Assembly: GCF_012928505.1 (NCBI RefSeq)
Contig: NZ_JABBJN010000026.1
Span: 28,502 to 92,501 of the forward strand
Source: Achromobacter sp. Bel
GTDB lineage: Bacteria > Pseudomonadota > Gammaproteobacteria > Burkholderiales > Burkholderiaceae_B
DNA length: 64,000 nucleotides
Direction of reading: 5' to 3'
Part shown: positions 33,013 to 40,668 of the stretch, in pieces
How the letters are laid out: the number at the start of each line of letters is the position of its first letter
How positions within the stretch are numbered: the first letter of the stretch is position 1
Notes under the pieces: model-generated
What the model saw: only the letters and a program-made list of their open reading frames with translations
What the model was told of the DNA's origin: nothing
Databases searched by the model: none
Position numbers and translations under genes: made by a program

Positions 33013-34059
33013 CTATTGGGTGAAGGCCACGCAGTCTTCGGGTTCGAAGCATGCGTAGACCCGCACGCCCGGCGCCGGCTGCGCGCGCCCCGCGCCACCG
33101 TTGACGATCTGGCTGATCATGCGGTTGCCGCCTTCGAGCTGCACGCGCACTTCCAGCACCGACCCCAGGTACAACGACGATTCCACCACCCCCGCCAGCG
33201 CGTTGCCGCCTTCAGGCTGGGTCGCCAGCCGCACGCGCTCCGGCCGCACGCCCACGTGCGTGGCGCCTGCCCCGCCCGGCGTGGCGATGCGCTGGCCGGA
33301 GTCGGTGTGAAACTGGTTGTCGGCCTGCCCGCGGCCCGTGAACACGTTCATCTTGCCCAGGAAGTCGGCCACGAACAGGTTGGCCGGGCGCTCGTACAGC
33401 GAGTCGGGCGCGCCCACCTGCTGCACGATGCCGTCATGCATGATGGCCATGCGGTCGGCGATCGCCAGCGCCTCTTCCTGGTCGTGCGTGACGAACACGG
33501 TCGTCAGGCCCAGGCGCTGCTGCAATGAGCGGATCTCTTCGCGCACTTCCAGGCGCAGCTTGGCGTCCAGGTTGGACAAGGGCTCGTCCAGCAGGAACAC
33601 CTTGGGTTCGATGGCAAGCGCGCGGGCAATCGCCACGCGCTGCTGCTGGCCGCCGGACAGCTGGCGCGGATAGCGCTCGCGCAGTTCGGTCATGCGCACC
33701 ATGTCCAGCACCCGGCGGATCTTGGCGTCGCGATCGGCCTTGGGGACCTTGTGCATTTCCAGCCCGAACGCCACGTTCTCGGCCACCGTCATATGCGGGA
33801 ACAGCGCATAGCGCTGGAACACCATGCCGGTGTCGCGCTTGTGCACGGGCAGCCGGGTCACGTCGGTGTCGCCGATCCGGATGCGGCCAGCGGTGGGCGT
33901 GATGAAGCCGGCAATCATGCGCAGCGTGGTGGTCTTGCCACAGCCACTGGGGCCCAGGAACGTCACCAGCTCGCCTTCGGCGATCTCCAGGGAAAAGTCG
34001 GAAACCGCCACCGCCGCGCCGAATTGCTTGCGGATATTCTCGATCGAGACCTTCGCCAT
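33013..34059 (-). CDS. ABC transporter ATPase, PotA-like
   Basis: 348 residues. Walker A GPSGCGKTTT is near 37, the Q-loop follows, the signature LSGGQQQR is near 135, Walker B VFLLDEPLSNLDAKLR near 155 and the switch His in FVTHDQEEAL near 190. The C-terminal 110 residues are a TOBE domain (HVGVRPERVRLA), as in PotA and FbpC. It powers uptake through the two permeases encoded on either side. Spacing is 3 bases after the upstream permease gene. Confidence 0.93.
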   Translation of the reverse strand: MAKVSIENIRKQFGAAVAVSDFSLEIAEGELVTFLGPSGCGKTTTLRMIAGFITPTAGRIRIGDTDVTRLPVHKRDTGMVFQRYALFPHMTVAENVAFGLEMHKVPKADRDAKIRRVLDMVRMTELRERYPRQLSGGQQQRVAIARALAIEPKVFLLDEPLSNLDAKLRLEVREEIRSLQQRLGLTTVFVTHDQEEALAIADRMAIMHDGIVQQVGAPDSLYERPANLFVADFLGKMNVFTGRGQADNQFHTDSGQRIATPGGAGATHVGVRPERVRLATQPEGGNALAGVVESSLYLGSVLEVRVQLEGGNRMISQIVNGGAGRAQPAPGVRVYACFEPEDCVAFTQ

Positions 34060-34062
34060 TTC

Positions 34063-34926
34063 TTACACCACCTGACTGAGTTTCACGTAGCGGTCGGTCA
34101 CAAGCATGATGATTCCCAACAGCAAGATTTGCACCGACGCCACCGAAGCGATGGTCGGATCCAGATTGAATTCCAGGTACTGCATGATGGCGATCGGCAG
34201 CGTGGTGCGGCCCGGCCCCACCAGCGACAGCGACAGTTCCAGGTTCTCGAACGACACCACGAAGCTGAACAGCGCCGCCGCCACGATGGACGGGCGCAGC
34301 ATCGGCAGGGTCACGCGCATGAAGGCCACCGGGGCGCTGGCGCCCAGGTTGCGGGCGGCTTCCTCGATGGAGCCGTCCAGCCCGGCCATGCCCGCCGTGA
34401 CCAGGCGCACCGTCCACGGAATCGTCAGGCAGACGTGCGCGATGACCAGGCCGCCGAACGTGCCGATGATGTCCTGGTCCAGCAGTTCTTCGGCGCGCAG
34501 GTAGAACAGGTAGATGCCGACGCCCGCGACGATGCCGGGAATCAGCAGCGGCGACAGCAGCAAGGTATTGACGCCCTTGCTGCCCTGGAAGCGGTAGCGG
34601 GCGATGGCCACCGCGGCCAGGACGCCCATCGCGACGCCGATGGCTGCGGCCACCAGCGACACCTGCAGGCTGAACAGGAAGCCGTTGGCGAATGCCGGGT
34701 TCTGCCACGCTTTCACGTACCAGGACAGCGTATAGCCGGACGGGGGGAAGTAGAGGATGGCGTCCTTGAAGAAGCTCAGCCAGACCACCAGCACGATGGG
34801 GCAGAGCATGAACGCATACATGAGGACGACGAAGACGCGGTGCAGCCACGTTGCCCACGGGATCATGCGAATGGGCTTGATCCGGGCGGCCGTGACGGCC
34901 GGGTCCAAAGGAGGCGCGCTATGCAA
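34063..34926 (-). CDS. ABC transporter permease, PotC-like (TTG start)
   Basis: 287 residues if translation begins at the TTG at 34926, which is preceded by AAGGA at proper spacing. The frame stays open to another TTG at 35037, but a promoter-like pair lies inside that extension. Six helices are visible, with the EAA loop EEAARNLGASAPVAFMRVTLP near 180 and the typical NPAFANGFLFSLQVSLVAAAIG segment near 70-90. It is the first gene of the leftward operon and the partner of the permease at 32123. Confidence 0.88.
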   Translation of the reverse strand: MHSAPPLDPAVTAARIKPIRMIPWATWLHRVFVVLMYAFMLCPIVLVVWLSFFKDAILYFPPSGYTLSWYVKAWQNPAFANGFLFSLQVSLVAAAIGVAMGVLAAVAIARYRFQGSKGVNTLLLSPLLIPGIVAGVGIYLFYLRAEELLDQDIIGTFGGLVIAHVCLTIPWTVRLVTAGMAGLDGSIEEAARNLGASAPVAFMRVTLPMLRPSIVAAALFSFVVSFENLELSLSLVGPGRTTLPIAIMQYLEFNLDPTIASVASVQILLLGIIMLVTDRYVKLSQVV

Positions 34927-35007
34927 ATCCTGATTCCTTGTCAGCGAGGTGCCGGCTCGGTTTGAAACTCCTCCGGTGTGAACTCTGCGGTTCGTTCGGT
35001 TAACCCA

Positions 35008-35037
35008 AGCATATCGACGGGTTGCTGCCCGGCTCAA
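35008..35037 (-). promoter_or_regulatory. Candidate sigma-70 promoter of the PotABCD-amidohydrolase operon
   Basis: On the minus strand, TTGAGC (35037-35032) and TATGCT (35013-35008) are 18 bases apart. They lie 82 bases before the chosen TTG start. Each matches the consensus at four of six positions. The call is moderate. Confidence 0.4.
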
Positions 35038-35094
35038 CTAGGGATAACCCAACACTGCGCCGCACTTGCGGGTAATCCCTGGCGCGGCCGTGCA

Positions 35095-35141
35095 AGCAGG
35101 TGCAACCCGCTGCGATAGCAGGCCCGCAGCAGGTGCAACCC
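35095..35141. repeat. 14-bp direct repeat, 33 bases apart
   Basis: AGCAGGTGCAACCC occurs at 35095-35108 and again at 35128-35141. The 33-base period is about three helical turns, so both copies face the same side of DNA. It is upstream of the promoter candidate at 35008-35037, as expected for an activator site, and downstream of the DUF2817 gene stop. Confidence 0.5.
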
Positions 35142-35182
35142 AGGGAATCAATGCGGGCTTGCGGGCGCGGTGGACGATGCGG

Positions 35183-36283
35183 TCAGCGTGCGGCTTCCAG
35201 CCCGCACAGCGCCTGCAGCACCGCCACGCGGCTTTGCCCCAGCACCATGCCGTGCCAGTCCGAGGCATCGCAATAGAACGCGTCCAGAATGCCCTGCAGA
35301 ATGTCCCCGCGCAGCGCATCGTTGGCATCAGGGTGCGCAAGCAGCCAATTGCGGCCACGCAGCGCCTGCACCATGTCCGGCAACGGCACCGTGCCGAATT
35401 CAAGCGAGATGGCGGCGGTGCTAGCCGCCGGACATGCCTCGTGCAATAGCCCGCCGACATACCCCGTCACGTCGGCCGATGCGGAGCTGCCCAGGAAAGG
35501 CACGGCCAGGTCTGCCCCCCACCACTGCCTGGCCAGCGCCACGCCGGCGGCATCGCGCTTTCCGGCATAGATCTTTTCACCGTGGCCGCGCGGGCCCAGT
35601 CCGGTATGCACATCAATCCACGCCACCTGCGTGCGCGCCGTGCCGGCGTGTTCTCCAAGGATGCTCCGCAGATTCAGGAGCGACGCCGCCGGGCCGGTTC
35701 CCCCGTAGAACAGGCCATCGGGATGGGTATGCTGCCCCGCCGTCACCGCAACCGCGTAGGCCTGCGGCCCCGCCTCGGCCAGGTAGCGGGCAAGGTCCTG
35801 CCGGTTTTTCCTGGACGGCGGCCACGCCTTGGGCAGCAGCAAGCCGTGTATCCCCGCATACCCGGCATTGACCGGCAACGGTCCGCCATCGAATGCCTGC
35901 GCATTGCGGTTCAGGTCGATATTGCCCTCGTCCGTGCGGGCCAGCCACGAAAAACCATGGGGATTCACCGCATGCACCAGCAGCAACGCCACGCCGGCGC
36001 GGCGCGCGTGCGCTAGCATGGGTGCATCGTCCAGCAACGCCAACTGGCAGCCCGAACCGCAGAAACCCTCCACGCCGTGGGTGGCCGAACTCACGATCAG
36101 GAGCCGACTGGCGCGCGGATCCCCGATCAGGGCGACGTCGGTTGCCAGCGCCTCGCCCTCGCGCCCCCGCGCATCGATGCCATAAGATTGGAAGTGCGTG
36201 GCCAGCGGCCTGGCCCGTGCCTCGAAGCGGCCGCGGGACTCGGCGTAGCTGTGGGAAAAATAGCGTGAGGCCGCCTGCATCAT
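35183..36283 (-). CDS. DUF2817 (M14-like) zinc hydrolase, copy A
   Basis: 366 residues. The start ATG at 36283 overlaps the stop of the symporter gene (ATGA), so translation is coupled. The protein resembles zinc carboxypeptidase-like DUF2817 enzymes: ATHGVEGFCGSGCQ with the HxxE zinc pair (H69, E72), VNPHGFSWLARTDEGNIDLNRN near 105-126, WIDVHTGLGPRGHGEK with the third His near 220, and a Glu in ISLEFGTVP near 290 as possible general base. Being cytoplasmic (no signal peptide) and paired with a carrier, it probably deacylates or hydrolyses the imported compound. A paralogue lies at 38043. Confidence 0.87.
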   Translation of the reverse strand: MMQAASRYFSHSYAESRGRFEARARPLATHFQSYGIDARGREGEALATDVALIGDPRASRLLIVSSATHGVEGFCGSGCQLALLDDAPMLAHARRAGVALLLVHAVNPHGFSWLARTDEGNIDLNRNAQAFDGGPLPVNAGYAGIHGLLLPKAWPPSRKNRQDLARYLAEAGPQAYAVAVTAGQHTHPDGLFYGGTGPAASLLNLRSILGEHAGTARTQVAWIDVHTGLGPRGHGEKIYAGKRDAAGVALARQWWGADLAVPFLGSSASADVTGYVGGLLHEACPAASTAAISLEFGTVPLPDMVQALRGRNWLLAHPDANDALRGDILQGILDAFYCDASDWHGMVLGQSRVAVLQALCGLEAAR

Positions 36284-37620
36284 GCCTCCTGGGAATCGAT
36301 ATCCTGACCCGTACGGTCCCGTATCCAGAACAGCGCGACCGTGGATATCGCGACCGTCGCCATCAGATACCATGCCGGCGCCATCGGGCTGCCGGTCACA
36401 TGCAAAAGCCAGGTCAAAAAGAACTGCGCGAACCCGCCGAACACCGAAATGCCCACCCCGTAGACGACGGACATCCCGGTCGCGCGCACCGCCTTCGGGA
36501 ACAGTTCGGGCAGCATCGTGATAACGGGCGTGGTTTGCAATGCCAGCAACAGGCCCAGCACCGCGATGACCAGCATCAGGCGGCCCGTGCTCGGTGCGGA
36601 AACCAGCCAGTGAAAGCTCGGCAGCAGCACGCCCACCGTAGCGGCGCGCGACCAGAAAATCACCCGCTTACGCCCCACCCTGTCCGCCAGCATCCCGATG
36701 AAGGGCGCGGTCAGAAAACCGATGGCGCCCACCACGACGCTGGCAGACAACGTGGACGTCGCCGGCATGCCCAGTTCCCGGTTGGCGTAGGCCGGCATAT
36801 AAAAGCTGATGATCTGCGCGCTGACCATGCCGCCAATCACCAGCAATATCCCCTTCAGCACGACCACCTTGTGCTCGACGAACACGCGGCGCAGCGGCTG
36901 AGGGCCGGTTCCGGCACGGCCGGCCTCGTGCCCCAGGCCGGTCGCCACCGGCGCCAGCGTCTCTTCCAGGTTGCGGCGGATGTAGGCGCCGACGGGAACG
37001 GTCAATATGCCGATGACGAAGGGCAGGCGCCAGCCCCACGCCTGCATCTGTTCCGGGTTCAACGCCGCGGTCAAAAGCGTCACCACCAGCGCGCCCAGCA
37101 TGACGCCCAGGCATTGGCTTCCGAATTGCCAACTGGAATAGAAGCCCCGCTTCGAGGCCGGCGCGTGCTCCACCAACAACGTGGTTGACACCCCGACTTC
37201 GCCGCCCGCGGCAAAGCCCTGGATCAAGCGGGCCAGCACCATCATCACGGGCCCGACCACTCCCATCTGCACGTAGGTCGGCGCCGCGGCAATCAGCGCA
37301 CAGCCCGCGCCCATCAGCCAGAGCGTCAACGCCATGGCCGCCCGTCGGCCGTGGCGGTCCGCATACGAACCGATCAGCATCCCGCCCACCGGGCGCATCA
37401 GGAAGCCCACGCCGAACGTCGCGGTGGTCAGCAGCAGCTGACCATAGCTGGACGCCTCGGGGAAGAACAGCGGCCCGATCACCAGCATCAGGAACGAAAA
37501 AACGGTGAAGTCGAAAAACTCCAGCGCATTGCCGATCGTGGTGCCGGCGATCACCCGCCGGCGCATGGACGGTGAATACAGCCCTTGGCCGCCGGCCCTT
37601 GGCATCGGAATAGTGGACAT
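36280..37620 (-). CDS. MFS symporter, metabolite:H+ symporter (MHS) family, copy A
   Basis: 446 residues, twelve membrane helices. The N-terminus has GTTIGNALEFFDFTVFSFL, and the loop between helices 2 and 3 is GSYADRHGRRAAM, typical of ShiA/ProP/KgtP-type proton symporters for small organic acids and zwitterions. ARLIQGFAAGGEVGVSTTLL near 140 is also family-typical. It is transcribed first, with its stop overlapping the DUF2817 start. The gene at 39158 is a close copy. The substrate is unknown. Confidence 0.92.
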   Translation of the reverse strand: MSTIPMPRAGGQGLYSPSMRRRVIAGTTIGNALEFFDFTVFSFLMLVIGPLFFPEASSYGQLLLTTATFGVGFLMRPVGGMLIGSYADRHGRRAAMALTLWLMGAGCALIAAAPTYVQMGVVGPVMMVLARLIQGFAAGGEVGVSTTLLVEHAPASKRGFYSSWQFGSQCLGVMLGALVVTLLTAALNPEQMQAWGWRLPFVIGILTVPVGAYIRRNLEETLAPVATGLGHEAGRAGTGPQPLRRVFVEHKVVVLKGILLVIGGMVSAQIISFYMPAYANRELGMPATSTLSASVVVGAIGFLTAPFIGMLADRVGRKRVIFWSRAATVGVLLPSFHWLVSAPSTGRLMLVIAVLGLLLALQTTPVITMLPELFPKAVRATGMSVVYGVGISVFGGFAQFFLTWLLHVTGSPMAPAWYLMATVAISTVALFWIRDRTGQDIDSQEA

Positions 37621-37694
37621 GCTCCTCCCCCTTTATTGCGCTGCGCGACGGCAGGCACCCGAAGCCCGTGGATGGCGCCCGCAGCGTGGCACGC

Positions 37695-37709
37695 AATATA
37701 CGGACGGCA
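37695..37709 (-). promoter_or_regulatory. Shared upstream element, copy A
   Basis: AATATACGGACGGCA lies 75 bases before the copy A symporter ATG; copy B has the same 15-mer with one change at 40559-40573. On the minus strand it contains TATATT, a possible -10, and in both copies TTCTCC/TTTTCC stands 17 bases further up. Conservation in otherwise diverged spacers suggests a promoter or operator. Confidence 0.5.
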
Positions 37710-37773
37710 TTCGGCCAGGAGAAGCTCACTTTCTCAAGTTTCGAGGTGTCCGACATGCGCCGGCGCCCATCGG

Positions 37774-37800
37774 GCGTCAAGCGTTCGAACGTCTTGACGC
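37774..37800. repeat. 27-base near-perfect palindrome
   Basis: Arms GCGTCAAG (37774-37781) and CTTGACGC (37793-37800) enclose CGTTCGAACG, itself a perfect palindrome, plus one extra T. The whole could fold into a long hairpin or bind a dimer. It is about 154 bases before the copy A symporter start and has no U-run. Confidence 0.55.
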
Positions 37801-38042
37801 GCCGCCGCGCCCTCCCGCGGCGCATCGCGCCAGCGCAGTGCAACATAGGCCTCGTCGGGGCGGGAAACCCGGCTTTTCGCGGCGTCTTCCGTCTTCCTGG
37901 AATAAGTCTTCGGCGATTTTGGCGCTGCGCAACATCTTCGGAACGGCCGTCGAATCCGGGACATCTGGTGCGATGCCCCGGCCGGCCGCATGGGTTCGAA
38001 GGTTCGCCTGATCGGGGAGAAAATCAGACCAAACCGTGTTCG

Positions 38043-39161
38043 TCAGGCCGCTGCGGACGGTCCCCGTCCGGCAGATTCCAGGCCGCACAGCGCTTGCAGC
38101 ACCGCCACGCGGCTTTGTCCCAGCACCATGCCGTGCCAGTCGTAAGCGTGGCAATAGAACGCATCCTGCGTGGTTTGCAGGATGTCGCGGCGCAAGGCGG
38201 GCGGCGCGTCCGGATTGGCCCGCAGCCAGTTGCGGCCGCGCAAGGCCAGAACGATGTCGTCAAAGGGCACGGTGCCGTATTCCAGCGCCATCAGCGTCGG
38301 CGACGATTCGGGGCAAGCCTGATAAATCAGGCCTGCCAGATGGCCGGTGATGTCGACCGAGGCCGACGTTCCCTGAAACGGGACGGCGATATCCAGTCCC
38401 CACCATTGCCGCGCGCGCGCCACTTCGGCGTCGTCGCGCCGGCCCGCGTAGATCTTCTCGCCATGCCCGCGCGGACCCAGGCCCGTGTGCACGTCGATCC
38501 AGCCGATATGCGCGTAGCGGCTGGCCTGCGTTTCAAGGATGCGCCGCAGGTTCGCAAGCGAAGCGGCCGGCGCGGCGCCGCCGTAGAACAGTCCGTCAGC
38601 ATGCGTGTACTGCCCGCGCGACACGGCCTGGGCGAAGGCGGCCTGCCCGTGTTCGGCCACATAGCGGGCCAGGTCCCGCTGGTTTTCCTCAGACGGCGGC
38701 CACGCATCGGGCAGTAGCAGCGGATGCAAATCGCCATAGCCCGTATTGACCGGAAGCGGCGTGTCGCCGAACGGCTGGGCGTTACGGTTCAGGTCCACGT
38801 TGCCCTCGTCGGTGCGGGCGATCCAGGAAAAGCCGTAGGGGTTCACCGCGTGCACCAGCAGCAGAGCCACGCCTGCTTGCCGCGCGCGCTTGAGCATCGG
38901 GGCGTCGTCCATCAGCGCGAACTGGCAGCCCGCGCCGCAAAAGCCTTCCACGCCATGCGTGGCGGACGTCACGATCAGCACACGGTCTGCATCGGGTGCG
39001 CCGATCAGCGCCGTATCAGTCGCCAGGGCCTCGCCCTCGCTGCCGACAGGTCCGATCGGCCAGGACCGAACGTCGGCCCCCAGGCGCGCGGCGTCGGACA
39101 AGAAGCGCTCGCGCGATTCGGCGTAACTGCGGGGGAAGTAGCTCGTACTGCTGGGCATCAT
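38043..39161 (-). CDS. DUF2817 (M14-like) zinc hydrolase, copy B
   Basis: 372 residues. The ATG at 39161 overlaps the stop of the copy B symporter gene by four bases. Motifs match copy A: ATHGVEGFCGAGCQ, VNPYGFSWIARTDEGNVDLNRN, WIDVHTGLGPRGHGEK and MALEYGTVP. All presumed zinc and catalytic residues are kept in both copies, so both should be active, probably on related but not identical substrates. There is no signal peptide. Confidence 0.87.
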   Translation of the reverse strand: MMPSSTSYFPRSYAESRERFLSDAARLGADVRSWPIGPVGSEGEALATDTALIGAPDADRVLIVTSATHGVEGFCGAGCQFALMDDAPMLKRARQAGVALLLVHAVNPYGFSWIARTDEGNVDLNRNAQPFGDTPLPVNTGYGDLHPLLLPDAWPPSEENQRDLARYVAEHGQAAFAQAVSRGQYTHADGLFYGGAAPAASLANLRRILETQASRYAHIGWIDVHTGLGPRGHGEKIYAGRRDDAEVARARQWWGLDIAVPFQGTSASVDITGHLAGLIYQACPESSPTLMALEYGTVPFDDIVLALRGRNWLRANPDAPPALRRDILQTTQDAFYCHAYDWHGMVLGQSRVAVLQALCGLESAGRGPSAAA

Positions 39162-40489
39162 GCCTCCTGCGTATCGATTGCATGGCCGGTGCGGTCCTGG
39201 ACCCAGAACAGCACCACGGTGGATAGCGCCACGGTCACCATCAAATACCAGGCAGGCGCCAGAGGGTTGCCGGTGACGTGCAGCAGCCAGGTCACGAAGA
39301 ACTGCGCAAAACCGCCGAAGACGGAGATGCCCAGACCATACACGACCGACATCCCCGTGGTGCGCACGGCCTTCGGAAACAGTTCGGGCAGCATCGTAAT
39401 GGTGGGCGTCATCTGCAACGCCAGCAACACGGCCAGCAGCGCGATCACCGTCATCAACCGGGCCGTGCTGGGCGCGGCCACCAGCCATTGAAAGCACGGC
39501 AGCAACGCGCAGATGGTTGCCGCGCGCGACCAGAAGATGATTCTCTTGCGTCCGTAGCGGTCGGCCAACATGCCGACAAACGGCGCGATCGCAAAGCCGA
39601 TCGCCCCCAGCACGACGCTGGCATACAGCCCCGAGGACGCCGGCAGGCCCAATTCCTTGCTGGCGTAGGCGGGCATGTAGAAGCCGATGATCTGCGCGCA
39701 CACCATGCCGCCGATCACCAGCAGGATACCTTTGACCACCCGCGCCTTGTGGTGCGCGAAAACCAGGCGCAGCGGCTGGTGGGCCGATGCGGCGCCCACG
39801 GCCTCGGGCGCATGGGCGGGTTCCAGCGTCTCTTCCAGGTTGCGCCGGATGTAGGCCCCGACCGGCACCGTCAGAATGCCGATCACGAAGGGCACGCGCC
39901 AGCCCCACGCCTGCATCTGGTCCTTGGTAAGCGTGGCGGTCAACAGCGCCACGGTCAGCGCGCCCAGCATCACCCCCAGCGACTGGCTGCCGAACTGCCA
40001 GCTGGAATAGAAGCCGCGCTTGTCTGCCGGCGCGTGCTCCAACAGCAGGGTGGTGGACGCGCCCACCTCGCCGCCGGCGGCAAAGCCCTGGATCAGCCGC
40101 GCCAACACCATCAGCACGGGACCCATCACGCCCATCTGGCCATAGGTCGGGGCCGCCGCGATCAGCGCGCAACCCAATCCCATCAGCCACAAGGTCAGCG
40201 TCATGGCCGCCCGCCGGCCATGACGGTCGGCATACGAACCGATCAGCATGCCGCCCACCGGCCGCATCAGGAAACCCACGCCGAAGGTGGCGGTGGTCAG
40301 CAGAAGTTGGCCGTAACTGGAGGCGGCCGGAAAGAACAGCGGCCCGATGATCAGCATCAGGAACGTGAAGACGGTGAAGTCGAAGAACTCCAGCGCGTTG
40401 CCGATGGTGGTGCCGGCGATCACGCGCCGGCGCCCCGCCGACGTATGCAAAGGCTGCCGGCCGGGAGCGGCGGCGATGGCAATAGACAT
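39158..40489 (-). CDS. MFS symporter, MHS family, copy B
   Basis: 443 residues with twelve helices. GTTIGNALEFFDFTVFTFL, GSYADRHGRRAAM and ARLIQGFAAGGEVGASTTLLLEH are almost identical to copy A. The largest differences are at the N-terminus and in the central cytoplasmic loop (about 230-245). It is divergent from a LysR gene at 40669 over a 179-base spacer that has a perfect palindrome, so it is probably induced by that regulator. Confidence 0.92.
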   Translation of the reverse strand: MSIAIAAAPGRQPLHTSAGRRRVIAGTTIGNALEFFDFTVFTFLMLIIGPLFFPAASSYGQLLLTTATFGVGFLMRPVGGMLIGSYADRHGRRAAMTLTLWLMGLGCALIAAAPTYGQMGVMGPVLMVLARLIQGFAAGGEVGASTTLLLEHAPADKRGFYSSWQFGSQSLGVMLGALTVALLTATLTKDQMQAWGWRVPFVIGILTVPVGAYIRRNLEETLEPAHAPEAVGAASAHQPLRLVFAHHKARVVKGILLVIGGMVCAQIIGFYMPAYASKELGLPASSGLYASVVLGAIGFAIAPFVGMLADRYGRKRIIFWSRAATICALLPCFQWLVAAPSTARLMTVIALLAVLLALQMTPTITMLPELFPKAVRTTGMSVVYGLGISVFGGFAQFFVTWLLHVTGNPLAPAWYLMVTVALSTVVLFWVQDRTGHAIDTQEA

Positions 40490-40558
40490 GATTTCCCCTT
40501 GATGTCCTAGTCGGGCGCCGGTCCGTGAATCCGGACGCTATGACAGCCCGCCTGGATG

Positions 40559-40573
40559 AATATACGGATGGCA
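40559..40573 (-). promoter_or_regulatory. Shared upstream element, copy B
   Basis: AATATACGGATGGCA lies 70 bases before the copy B symporter ATG and differs from the copy A element at one base. TATATT on the minus strand could be the -10. Confidence 0.5.
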
Positions 40574-40632
40574 CACGATAAGGAAAAGACAGTATTTTTG
40601 TTCCAGTGAAACCTTTTTCTTATATACCAACC

Positions 40633-40646
40633 CCGTCCTAGGACGG
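40633..40646. promoter_or_regulatory. Perfect 14-bp palindrome before the LysR gene
   Basis: CCGTCCTAGGACGG reads the same on both strands and lies 22 bases before the LysR ATG. It could be the autoregulatory half of the LysR binding region or a site for another regulator. Confidence 0.45.
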
Positions 40647-40668
40647 TTTCGATATCGGACGCCCGCCC

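Larger units (their letters stand above)
37621..38042. other. 422-base gene-free spacer between the duplicated units
   Basis: No convincing coding sequence is seen on either strand; open frames here are short and lack family resemblance. The stretch holds the shared element AATATACGGACGGCA (37695-37709) and a 27-base near-perfect palindrome (37774-37800). If the duplication once included a LysR gene as in unit B, no recognisable trace of it remains. Confidence 0.6.
35183..40573 (-). repeat. Tandem duplication of a symporter-DUF2817 unit
   Basis: Unit A (35183-37709) and unit B (38043-40573) have the same order and orientation, the same 4-base gene overlap, nearly equal lengths (2527 and 2531 bases counted to the shared upstream element) and clearly homologous proteins throughout. 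Silent and conservative differences are many, so the event is old. A 333-base spacer separates the units and only unit B keeps a divergent LysR gene. Confidence 0.85.

Noticed and set aside
37668..38717. Possible gene or LysR remnant in the duplication spacer
   Set aside because: The part outside the DUF2817 antisense has no HTH or other family pattern on either strand, so I list the region as gene-free.
38043..40574. An 843-codon frame suggesting a symporter-hydrolase fusion
   Set aside because: The first part is the symporter gene read out of frame. The DUF2817 protein begins at 39161, overlapping the true symporter stop by four bases.
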